Shown: positions 1 through 7,304 of the stretch, piece after piece
How the letters are laid out: each line of letters starts with the position of its first letter
Position numbering within the stretch: position 1 is the first letter of the stretch
Assembly (NCBI GenBank): GCA_026461645.1
Contig: JAPJMP010000213.1
Location: 1 to 9,753 of the forward strand
DNA: 9,753 nucleotides
Reading direction: 5' to 3'
From: Burkholderiales bacterium
GTDB taxonomy: Bacteria; Pseudomonadota; Gammaproteobacteria; Burkholderiales; UBA11063
The notes under the pieces: model-generated
The model's input: the letters and a program-made list of their open reading frames with translations, nothing else
What the model was told of the DNA's origin: nothing
The model's database searches: none
Position numbers and translations under genes: made by a program

Positions 1-48
1 AATTTAAGCTGCAAATTGCAAGTTATTAATAAATGATTAGGTAAAATA

Positions 49-57
49 TGGTATAAT
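49..57 (+). promoter_or_regulatory. Extended -10 promoter for the BPSS1780-family gene
   Basis: The sequence TGGTATAAT is a perfect extended -10 element: TG, one base, then consensus TATAAT at 52-57. No good -35 hexamer lies 16 to 18 bp upstream, where the sequence is only AT-rich, so the TG extension probably compensates. Transcription would start near position 64 and leave a leader of about 24 nt. The ribosome binding site AGGAAAG follows at 77-83. The call rests on motif match and position only. Confidence 0.65.
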
Positions 58-76
58 TAAATAAAATAGTTTGCAT

Positions 77-83
77 AGGAAAG
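77..83 (+). promoter_or_regulatory. Ribosome binding site of the BPSS1780-family gene
   Basis: AGGAAAG lies just upstream of the ATG at 88, with GGA seven bases from the start codon. It supports this ATG as the true start. Confidence 0.7.
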
Positions 84-87
84 TTTA

Positions 88-768
88 ATGCTAGAAGTTA
101 ATAATAATGTTGAAATTAAATCAGGCCTTGAGTGGATAAAAGCAGCTTTTAGAATTTTTCGTGAAAAACCAATTCACTTTGTTTTGTTAACTATTTTAAA
201 TTATGTTCTTGCCACCTTTTTACCCTTTTTAAGCCCCATTTTTGTAGCAAAATATGCAAAAATAACACTTAAAATAGAACAAAATAAAAAAGTATTACTT
301 AGTGATTTATATTCAGAATTTTTTTCTGATATAAATGTTGTTAAGTTAACTATACTTTATGCCATTTTATTTTTAGCAGTTGGATTATTTGAGTTAATGC
401 TGGGTAAAAATTTGACTGATGATGTGATTTCTTTTGCGGGATTTAGTTTCAATTTTAATTTTTATTCAGAAATTATTAAATTAATATTTATGCTTGTTAT
501 GGGCCTATGCATGTGGTTTGCTCCATTAATTTGCTTGTTTAATCAGGAAATAACGCCATTTAAAGCAATGCTGTTAAGTTTTAAAGGTTGCAGTTCCAAT
601 GTGCTGGCTTTTTTGGTTTTCTTTTTAATTTCTACAGCGCTTTTGGTTTTAGCGACAATACCATTTTTTTTGGGCTGGATAATTCTATTTCCAACCATGA
701 ATATTGTTACATTATTTATTTATCGCAATGTTTTTCATGAGATAAGTGAAGGCACTAGCGGTAAATAA
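88..768 (+). CDS. BPSS1780-family integral membrane protein, function unknown
   Basis: This is a 226-residue, strongly hydrophobic inner-membrane protein. A short soluble N-terminus contains SGLEWIKAAFRIFREKP (residues 12-28), which matches the family pattern of a glycine-tryptophan motif and amphipathic helix before the first membrane segment. Likely membrane segments are at about 29-56, 85-105, 130-151 and a long stretch 172-213 that probably holds two helices. WFAPLICLF (143-151), a polar loop with a KAMLLSFKGC-like stretch (159-168), and the IPFFLGW turn (191-197) also fit the family. The family is known mainly from beta- and gammaproteobacteria and has no established biochemical role. 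The start is supported by AGGAAAG and an extended -10 promoter upstream. The last 14 bp overlap the end of the convergent reductase-like gene. The family call rests on remembered motif patterns, not an alignment. Confidence 0.8.
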   Translation: MLEVNNNVEIKSGLEWIKAAFRIFREKPIHFVLLTILNYVLATFLPFLSPIFVAKYAKITLKIEQNKKVLLSDLYSEFFSDINVVKLTILYAILFLAVGLFELMLGKNLTDDVISFAGFSFNFNFYSEIIKLIFMLVMGLCMWFAPLICLFNQEITPFKAMLLSFKGCSSNVLAFLVFFLISTALLVLATIPFFLGWIILFPTMNIVTLFIYRNVFHEISEGTSGK

Positions 769-1627
769 ACTTTTGTCGTGAATAAAGAAAATGATAGCCA
801 GCATGGTGCAGCGTTAATATTTCAGTGTTCGGGTGATTAAGCGTTGTAAATGATTCTTGATTTTGGCCAAGCATGGTGGTATTGCCTCCAATATAGGAAC
901 AACAATAATTCAGCCAAATTTCATCTAACAACTTATGCTGCGTCAATAAATGGTGGTAATATGGTGATTCATTTAAAATTATTTTCAAATTAATTGAGTA
1001 AAAGTAAATAAATAAATCGTAGATATTACTATTTATATAAATAATACTTTTAGCGCTAATTGACTGACCATGTGCTAAATCTGATAAATTATAATTAGTA
1101 AAGTTAGCTACCTTTTGATTTATTGGTTTGAAACAACAAATTATTACTGTAGCTTCATTGGTATTAAATAGATTGTAAGTAAAATCAATGTTTGCTAAAT
1201 TTTGACATAAAATAATAATTGTTGGTATAACTGACTTTTTAGCCTCAGTCCTTAATTTTAATAAAAACTCATTGCTAATTGTAGGTATAAAATCTTTAGG
1301 CTCTATGTTTAAAGAATTAGTTCCAATTATGATTGCATCGCTAATTGCTCTTGCCAACATTAGATATTGTGCGTCTAATAATATTTCATTAGCTTCAGCT
1401 GAATAGTTGCAACCAGCTAAAAACAACCCCGACTTTTTATCTGGATAGGCGATTTTGCCATCGATTGAACTAATGAAGCAACTAAATGTAAAAACGCGCT
1501 TAAGTAACGGGATTTTTAAAGGAGTTTCTAAACTTAGTTCTAATTCAGATGAAACTAAAGGTTGTAATTTATAAGTGTCAATTATTGGATTCTTAAGTAA
1601 TAATTTTTGCTGAATTAGAGATTTCAT
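755..1627 (-). CDS. RibD C-terminal/DHFR-fold reductase-like protein without deaminase domain
   Basis: This 290-residue protein matches the RibD_C (dihydrofolate reductase-like) fold used by the pyrimidine reductase of riboflavin synthesis and by some stand-alone NADPH reductases. Visible motifs are SSIDGKIA (53-60), the substrate-loop signature; SDAIIIGTNSL (96-106), resembling the family's DAIlvGagTv; LLDEIWLN (233-240), resembling the LvDEl strand; and YIGGNT (245-250). The usual EGGP-type nucleotide-binding motif reads NESP (219-222), so glycines expected to contact NADPH are missing. There is no zinc deaminase domain, so it is not a full RibD. About 45 unassigned residues precede the domain. 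The ATG lies 6 bp after the hldA stop with no close Shine-Dalgarno (a GAG sits 15 nt away), suggesting translational coupling. It is the last gene of a run containing metF and metH, so a pterin or folate substrate is possible but unproven. It could also be a degenerate pyrimidine reductase homologue. Confidence 0.75.
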   Translation of the reverse strand: MKSLIQQKLLLKNPIIDTYKLQPLVSSELELSLETPLKIPLLKRVFTFSCFISSIDGKIAYPDKKSGLFLAGCNYSAEANEILLDAQYLMLARAISDAIIIGTNSLNIEPKDFIPTISNEFLLKLRTEAKKSVIPTIIILCQNLANIDFTYNLFNTNEATVIICCFKPINQKVANFTNYNLSDLAHGQSISAKSIIYINSNIYDLFIYFYSINLKIILNESPYYHHLLTQHKLLDEIWLNYCCSYIGGNTTMLGQNQESFTTLNHPNTEILTLHHAGYHFLYSRQKFIYR

Positions 1628-1633
1628 GTTATG

Positions 1634-2602
1634 TTATTTAAACTCTTTTAAAGACACAAGTAATTCTTGCTTGGTTAAAGTAGCAGTTCCAACTTTGCCC
1701 ACAACAATTCCCGCAGCAATATTTGCTATCATTGTTGCAAGTTGAATATTAATATTGTTAGCTAATAATAAACTTAAGGTGGCAATAACTGTATCACCAG
1801 CGCCTGAAACATCATATACTTCCTTGGCTACAGTTGGAAAGGTAGCTGTTTTGTTTTCTGCAAATAAGGTCATTCCTTCCTCACTTCTGGTTACAAGTAA
1901 GTAGTCAAGATTTAATTTTTTCTTAAGCGCATTAGCCTTTAATCTTAATTCATCTTCACTGGCCCAATTACCAACAGCATCACGTAATTCATTTTTATTG
2001 GGCGTAATTAAAGTTGCATTTTTGTATTTTGAATAATCGGTGCCTTTAGGGTCAATTAATACTATTTTATTAAATTTATTGGCAACCTTAATCATGGTTG
2101 CTGTATGATGGAGCCCACCTTTTCCATAATCAGATAAAATGATTACATCAAAATCCTTAATTATCTGGTTGTATGTATCTAGTACTTCAGTTAATATTTC
2201 ATGCGAAGGTTTTTTTTCAAAATCTAAACGAATTAATTGCTGGTTACGCGCCAATACTCGCAATTTAACTATAGTGCTAATTGTCGAATCAGTTTTTAAA
2301 ATATGCTTAATTTTTAAATGTTTTAAAACTGTTTTTAATTCAGATGCGGCATTATCATTTCCTACAACTGAAAGCAATGTTACATCGCCACCTAAACTTT
2401 TAATATTACGGGCGACATTAGCTGCACCTCCTGGGCGGTTTTCAGTTTTATCAATACGAGCTATTGGTACTGGAGCTTCAGGAGATATTCTTTGAACCTC
2501 GCCAAACCAATATTGGTCTAGCATTACATCTCCGACAACTAATATTTTTGCCTTATCTAATTTGCCTTTGATTTGATTGATTAATTTATTAGGTATTTTC
2601 AT
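1634..2602 (-). CDS. hldA: D-glycero-beta-D-manno-heptose-7-phosphate kinase (stand-alone)
   Basis: This is a 322-residue PfkB/ribokinase-family kinase that phosphorylates D-glycero-D-manno-heptose 7-phosphate at C1, a cytosolic step toward ADP-heptose for the LPS inner core. Motifs in order are GDVMLDQYW (24-32), RISPEAPVP (38-46), RPGGAANVARN (56-66), SDYGKGG (157-163), IDPKG (183-187), TPNKNE (200-205) and DVSGAGDT (264-271), where Asp270 is the expected catalytic base. Residues 32-46 closely follow the heptose-kinase subfamily rather than generic sugar kinases. Its length equals the N-terminal half of E. coli HldE (RfaE). The nucleotidyltransferase half is absent, so a separate HldC must exist elsewhere. 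The gene starts 17 bp after the metH stop, with TGGAAA placing GGA 9 nt from the ATG. Its membership in a methionine operon looks like shared transcription rather than shared chemistry. Confidence 0.95.
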   Translation of the reverse strand: MKIPNKLINQIKGKLDKAKILVVGDVMLDQYWFGEVQRISPEAPVPIARIDKTENRPGGAANVARNIKSLGGDVTLLSVVGNDNAASELKTVLKHLKIKHILKTDSTISTIVKLRVLARNQQLIRLDFEKKPSHEILTEVLDTYNQIIKDFDVIILSDYGKGGLHHTATMIKVANKFNKIVLIDPKGTDYSKYKNATLITPNKNELRDAVGNWASEDELRLKANALKKKLNLDYLLVTRSEEGMTLFAENKTATFPTVAKEVYDVSGAGDTVIATLSLLLANNINIQLATMIANIAAGIVVGKVGTATLTKQELLVSLKEFK

Positions 2603-2619
2603 AATTATTTTTCCATTAA

Positions 2620-5600
2620 TTAATTATAAGCTAAATTGGGTGCTAACCATTTTTCTACTTCAGTTACGCTCATCTTTTTGCGTGTGGCGTAGCTTTCAAC
2701 TTGATCTTTATTTATTTTACCTACAGCAAAATATTTAGCCTTAGGATTAGTAAAATAATAACCAGCAACAGTGCTTGGAGGATACATGGCATAGTTTTCA
2801 GTTAGCGATGCTCCGGTTAAGTTTTGTCCATCTAACAGCTGCCAAATTTTAGATTTTTCAGTATGGTCTGGGCAAGCTGCATATCCCGGTGCAGGACGAA
2901 CTCCCTGATATTTTTCACGAATTAAATCATCAATAGTTAAATTTTCTTTAATTCCACATGACTGACGCATAATTAAATGAACATATTCAGCCATAGCCTC
3001 AACGAGTCGATCCGCTAATACTTTAGTCATTATTGCTAAATAATCGTCACCATTAGCCTCAAAATCTTTAATAGTTTTTTCAATGTTATGTCCCATTGTT
3101 ACTATAAATGCACCAATACAGTCACCTTGTGCTTTGGGACTGATAAAATCGCTGAGACAAAAATTTATTGGTAATTGTCCTTGTTGGCGCAGAAAACAAA
3201 ACTTTTCAATTGCAGTATTATTGTTATCATAGATAATCACATCATCACCATCGGAATTGGCGCGCCACCAACCCACAACAGCTTTAGCATCAAAAGTATA
3301 ATTTCCAGTTAATAACTGATCAAGTAGTTGCGTTGCATCGGTATAAATTTTTTTACATTCATCTTTATATTCTGAAGTTGTTAAAATTTTAGGATATAAT
3401 CCTTTAAATCCCCAAGCCCAAAATAGCGGTGACCAATCTATATAATTTTTAACAATGTTTAAATCAATAACAATTTCAAAGACGCCTAATTTGTTTGGTT
3501 GATCAATTTTACTAAAGTCTGCTTTAAAATAATTTTCTTTGGCTTGTGTATAAGGTTTTAATGTCTTCTCTGTTTGAACCTTGTTAAAATCTTCGCTTAA
3601 TTGTGTATATTGCTTAGCAATTTTGTCTAAATATTCACCTTTATTCGCGCTTAAAAGATTTGCACATGACTCGGCAACGAGGGAGGCATCATTAATGTGT
3701 ACGACACCATATTTATAATGCGGGAATATTTTAACTGCTGTATGTAATTTAGAGGTAGTAGCACCTCCAATTAAAATTGGAATACGTATATTGGCTAATT
3801 CAAATTGTTTAACATTATGAATCATTTCTTCTAAAGATGGAGTAATTAAACCACTTAATCCAATAAATGCAGCATTATTATCAATTGCACATTGAATGAT
3901 TTTGTCACATGAGACCATAACGCCTAAATCAATTACTTCATAGCCATTACAGCGTAAAACTAAAGCGACGATGTTTTTCCCGATATCATGAACATCACCT
4001 TTAACTGTTGCAATTACAAAAACTGGCTTTTGCGTTTGTTGTTTTGAATTTTCAGCCTCTAACATGAAAGGTTGTAGATAAGCAACAGCTTTCTTCATAA
4101 CTCTTGCCGATTTAACCACTTGGGGTAAGAACATTTTACCTTCGCCAAATAGTTTTCCCACCTCTTTCATTCCATTCATCAAAGGTTTTTCAATTACAGC
4201 TAAAGGCGAAGAATATATATTAAGTAGTTCCTGCGTATCAACATCAATAAATTGTTCAATGCCATTAATTAAGGCATAATTAATTTTTTCTTCAATTACA
4301 AGCTCGCGCCACTTAGCGGCGGCAATTTTATCTTCTTTATTCTCTTTTTTAAAACTTGAAGCTAGGTTAATTAAATTTTCCGTAGCTTTAGAGTCGCTAT
4401 TAAAAATAACAGCTTCACAAGCCGCTTTTAATTCAGGTTCAATTTCGTCATAAATGGTCAACATACCAGCATTAATAATTGCCATATCCATTCCTGCTTT
4501 TATTGCATGATATAAAAACACCGAATGTAGCGCTTCACGCACATGATTATTACCGCGAAAGGCAAAAGACAAATTTGATACGCCACCTGATACTAATGTT
4601 TGTGGACATTTCTCTTTAATTAGGCCTATGGCTTGAATAAAGTTAATTGCATAATTATTATGTTCTTCAATACCAGTTGCTATAGTTAAAATATTACTAT
4701 CAAAAATTATATCACTGGGATTAAAGTTAACGACAGTGGTTAGTATTGAGTAAGCACGGCAACAAATTTTAATTTTATCTTCCAATGTTACGGCTTGACC
4801 ATTTTCATCAAAAGCCATTACCACAACTGCGGCACCATAATCTTTAATTGTTTTAGCTTGACGAATAAATTCTGTTTCACCTTCTTTTAATGAAATAGAG
4901 TTTACAACAGCTTTACCTTGAACACATTTTAATCCAGCTTCTAATACCTCAAACTTTGAAGAATCAAGCATAATAGGAATTTTACAAATATCAGGTTCTG
5001 TAGCAATTAAATTTAAGAAATGCTGCATACATTGCAAACTATCTAACATTCCTTCATCAAAATTAATATCAAGAATATTAGCTCCATTATTAACTTGCGA
5101 TCTTGCAATTTCAAGAGCTGCAGGATAATTATTTGCCTGAATATGTTTGGCAAATGTGGGTGATCCTGTCACATTAGTTCTTTCTCCAACTATATAAAAT
5201 TGTTTGTCGCTAGCAGAATAATTATTTATGGTTAGAGTATTAAGTCCAGATAAATGCAGGGCATTTGTCAATTTAGGTAGTGGCCGTGGCGAAATACCTT
5301 TAATTTTAGTTACAATTGCTTTGATATGTTCTGGAGTGGTGCCACAACAGCCACCAACAATATTTAAACCAATATTTTTCGCAATTATTTCTAAATAATT
5401 AGCAGTAATCGCCGGTGTTTCATCGTAACCGGTAGCACTAAGTGGATTTGGTAATCCAGCATTTGGATAACAAGATATAAAACATGAGCAAATTTCACTT
5501 AATGTTGCTATTTGATTGGTTAAATCTTTAGCGCCTAAACCGCAGTTTAAACCTACCGCCAAAGCTTGCGCATGCTCAATAGAATAATAAAACGCATCAA

Positions 5601-6294
5601 TTGTTTGTCCAGATAGAGTTCTACCCGATAAATCAGAAAAAGTTACAGATAAAAATAATGGATATTTGATGTTATTTAGATATTCAACATGCTTTATGGC
5701 GGCAATACAAGCTTTTAAATTTAATGTATCAAAAGAAGTTTCAGCTAATAAAATATCTACTCCAGCATTAACTAGTGCGGTAATTTGTTCTACATATATG
5801 TCTTTTATTTGATCAAAAGTATAACTTCTAAATGCTGGGTTATGTACATCTGGCGAAATAGAGAGGGTGGCGTTTGTTGGGCCAATGCTTCCTGCTACGT
5901 AACACTTTCTACCAGGGTATTTATTCATTATAGTTTTGCATGCATTTTTGGCAAGAAGCACTGCTGCATGATTTATTTCATTAACTAAATGACTTAATCC
6001 ATATTCATTTTGCGAAATTTTATTAGCTGAAAATGTATTAGTTTGAATAATATCTGCACCAGATTCAAGATAATCTAAATGAATTTTTTCAATTAATTGC
6101 GGTTGTGTTAGAACAAGCAAATCATTGTTACCTTTAACTGATGTTGGGTGTTGTATAAATCTGTGGCCACGAAAATCATTTTCTTCTAAATGAAAAGTTT
6201 GAATCATCGATCCCATAGCACCATCTAGAAACATAATCCGTTGTTGTAAGGTTTGACTTAATTCATCAATTAAGTAAGATGGTTGTAATTGCAT
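2620..6294 (-). CDS. metH: Cobalamin-dependent methionine synthase
   Basis: This 1224-residue cytosolic enzyme transfers the methyl group of 5-methyl-tetrahydrofolate to homocysteine through methylcobalamin. All modules are present at nearly E. coli length (1227). The homocysteine domain (about 15-335) carries zinc ligands Cys251 in GLNCGLG and Cys316/Cys317 in GGCCGTTP. The pterin domain (about 365-625) has VGERTNVTGS (369-378), LDINFDEGMLD (408-418) and ATGIEEHNNYA (539-549). The B12 cap spans about 655-745 with GEGKMFLPQVVKSARVMK (717-734). The B12 domain has GDVHDIGKN (766-774), in which His769 is the cobalt ligand, SGLITPS (814-820) and IGGATTS (842-848). The reactivation domain (about 930-1224) has DWSP (953-956), RPAPGY (1133-1138) and a C-terminus ending WLAPNL. 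No frameshift or missing catalytic residue is seen. It follows metF, the source of its methyl donor, by 14 bp. No cobalamin riboswitch fits upstream. Confidence 0.98.
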   Translation of the reverse strand: MQLQPSYLIDELSQTLQQRIMFLDGAMGSMIQTFHLEENDFRGHRFIQHPTSVKGNNDLLVLTQPQLIEKIHLDYLESGADIIQTNTFSANKISQNEYGLSHLVNEINHAAVLLAKNACKTIMNKYPGRKCYVAGSIGPTNATLSISPDVHNPAFRSYTFDQIKDIYVEQITALVNAGVDILLAETSFDTLNLKACIAAIKHVEYLNNIKYPLFLSVTFSDLSGRTLSGQTIDAFYYSIEHAQALAVGLNCGLGAKDLTNQIATLSEICSCFISCYPNAGLPNPLSATGYDETPAITANYLEIIAKNIGLNIVGGCCGTTPEHIKAIVTKIKGISPRPLPKLTNALHLSGLNTLTINNYSASDKQFYIVGERTNVTGSPTFAKHIQANNYPAALEIARSQVNNGANILDINFDEGMLDSLQCMQHFLNLIATEPDICKIPIMLDSSKFEVLEAGLKCVQGKAVVNSISLKEGETEFIRQAKTIKDYGAAVVVMAFDENGQAVTLEDKIKICCRAYSILTTVVNFNPSDIIFDSNILTIATGIEEHNNYAINFIQAIGLIKEKCPQTLVSGGVSNLSFAFRGNNHVREALHSVFLYHAIKAGMDMAIINAGMLTIYDEIEPELKAACEAVIFNSDSKATENLINLASSFKKENKEDKIAAAKWRELVIEEKINYALINGIEQFIDVDTQELLNIYSSPLAVIEKPLMNGMKEVGKLFGEGKMFLPQVVKSARVMKKAVAYLQPFMLEAENSKQQTQKPVFVIATVKGDVHDIGKNIVALVLRCNGYEVIDLGVMVSCDKIIQCAIDNNAAFIGLSGLITPSLEEMIHNVKQFELANIRIPILIGGATTSKLHTAVKIFPHYKYGVVHINDASLVAESCANLLSANKGEYLDKIAKQYTQLSEDFNKVQTEKTLKPYTQAKENYFKADFSKIDQPNKLGVFEIVIDLNIVKNYIDWSPLFWAWGFKGLYPKILTTSEYKDECKKIYTDATQLLDQLLTGNYTFDAKAVVGWWRANSDGDDVIIYDNNNTAIEKFCFLRQQGQLPINFCLSDFISPKAQGDCIGAFIVTMGHNIEKTIKDFEANGDDYLAIMTKVLADRLVEAMAEYVHLIMRQSCGIKENLTIDDLIREKYQGVRPAPGYAACPDHTEKSKIWQLLDGQNLTGASLTENYAMYPPSTVAGYYFTNPKAKYFAVGKINKDQVESYATRKKMSVTEVEKWLAPNLAYN

Positions 6295-6304
6295 TTAATT
6301 TAGT

Positions 6305-6310
6305 TTCCTT
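6305..6310 (-). promoter_or_regulatory. metH ribosome binding site overlapping the metF stop codon
   Basis: On the minus strand the junction reads TAAGGAAACTAAATTAAATG. The TAA that ends metF shares bases with the AAGGAA Shine-Dalgarno of metH, leaving about 10 nt to the ATG. This layout favours coupled translation of the two folate enzymes and supports the chosen metH start. Confidence 0.65.
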
Positions 6311-7265
6311 AATGGCTAAAATTTTGTAAAATAGTCTGAATTATTTTAAAGTCGTTCATTACATATAAATGAACTCCATTAACGCCATTAGTAAATAGAT
6401 CTTCAATTTGATATTGCGCCCATTGCGCACAAACTGCTTCTACTGTGTTAGGGTTATCTTGTACTATTTTTTTTAATTTATCTGGAATTGTTACATTAAA
6501 AACATTAGGTAAATTATTAATTTGATTACTTGATTTTAACACTTTAATTCCAGGAATAATTGGGACAGTAATTCCATTTAAGCGGCACTTATTGACAAAA
6601 TTATAATAATAACTATTATCAAAAAACATCTGAGTAACGATATATTGCGCTCCATTTGCAATTTTTTGTTTTAAAAATTGAATATCGCTATCTAAATCTA
6701 TGGCATTAATATGTTTTTCTGGATATCCTGCAGCACCAACACAAAAATCAATGGGATTATAATCCGTATGATCAATAAATACACCAGACTTCATTAAATT
6801 GATTTGACTAATTAAATCAGAAGCATAACAGTTGGAGGTTTTATTATAATCAAATTCTTTATTATAATTTAGGTTGTCGCCTTTTAAAGCTAATACATTA
6901 TCTACACCTAAATAGTTTAACTCAATTAGTAAGTTTTCAGTTTCATCTCGAGAGAATCCTTGGCATAATACATGAGCCACAGCATCTATAGCAAACTTAT
7001 TTTGAATAATTCCACAAATACCCATAGTTCCAGGTCGTTTATGGAATTTCTTTTTAATTATATTATTATTTCTTTCATCTTTAGTTTCAATAATTGATGA
7101 TGCATGAGAGGTAACATTTATCCATGGAGGGTTAAAGAGCGCCAGTTGTTCAATTAATTTCAAAATATCATTAATGTTTTTACCTTTAACGGGAGGTAAT
7201 ATTTCAAAAGTGAAAAATTTTTTTCTTAAATTTTGCAAGTTGTTTAAATGTTGAATAACTTTCAC
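6309..7265 (-). CDS. metF: 5,10-methylenetetrahydrofolate reductase
   Basis: This 318-residue flavoprotein reduces 5,10-methylene-THF to 5-methyl-THF, the methyl donor for MetH encoded next. It has the expected single TIM-barrel domain. FTFEILPP (18-25) contains Glu21, equivalent to E. coli catalytic Glu28. ALKGD (126-130) holds the Asp equivalent to E. coli Asp120, with Lys where Arg is more usual. AAGYPEKH (178-185) and TQMFFD (211-216), with Gln212, complete the active site. IPGIK (237-241) is also typical. The segments NPPWINVTSHAS (45-56) and KRPGTMGIC..IQNK (76-90) differ from E. coli MetF and remind me of Bacteroidota enzymes. The start is GTG, with GAG 9 nt upstream; no in-frame ATG, GTG or TTG lies between it and the aspS stop 39 bp upstream. 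It probably shares a transcript with aspS and metH. Confidence 0.95.
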   Translation of the reverse strand: MKVIQHLNNLQNLRKKFFTFEILPPVKGKNINDILKLIEQLALFNPPWINVTSHASSIIETKDERNNNIIKKKFHKRPGTMGICGIIQNKFAIDAVAHVLCQGFSRDETENLLIELNYLGVDNVLALKGDNLNYNKEFDYNKTSNCYASDLISQINLMKSGVFIDHTDYNPIDFCVGAAGYPEKHINAIDLDSDIQFLKQKIANGAQYIVTQMFFDNSYYYNFVNKCRLNGITVPIIPGIKVLKSSNQINNLPNVFNVTIPDKLKKIVQDNPNTVEAVCAQWAQYQIEDLFTNGVNGVHLYVMNDFKIIQTILQNFSH

Positions 7266-7304
7266 TTTAACTAGCTCATATAAAATGTTACTATTGCAAA
7301 GCGC

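Noticed and set aside
709..731. ACATT...AATGT inverted repeat followed by a T-run
   Set aside because: The stem is only 5 AT-rich base pairs with a 13-nt loop and lies inside the plus-strand coding region before its stop, so it is not a credible terminator.
795..878. Repeated GCCA(A)GCATGGTG near 796-806 and 867-877
   Set aside because: The two copies are short, fall within the reductase coding sequence as different codons, and no third copy is seen; likely chance.
755..1627. Full bifunctional RibD (deaminase plus reductase)
   Set aside because: No HAE or PCxxC zinc deaminase motifs are present and the N-terminal extension is only about 45 residues.
2139..2495. Plus-strand open frame of 118 codons antisense to hldA
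   Set aside because: It lies wholly inside the well-supported hldA gene, has no Shine-Dalgarno I can see and no recognisable domain; it mirrors the hldA coding pattern.
2623..2628. TATAAT on the minus strand just upstream of hldA
   Set aside because: It lies in the metH C-terminal codons, has no TG extension and no -35-like hexamer at the right distance. Such hexamers are expected by chance at this AT content.
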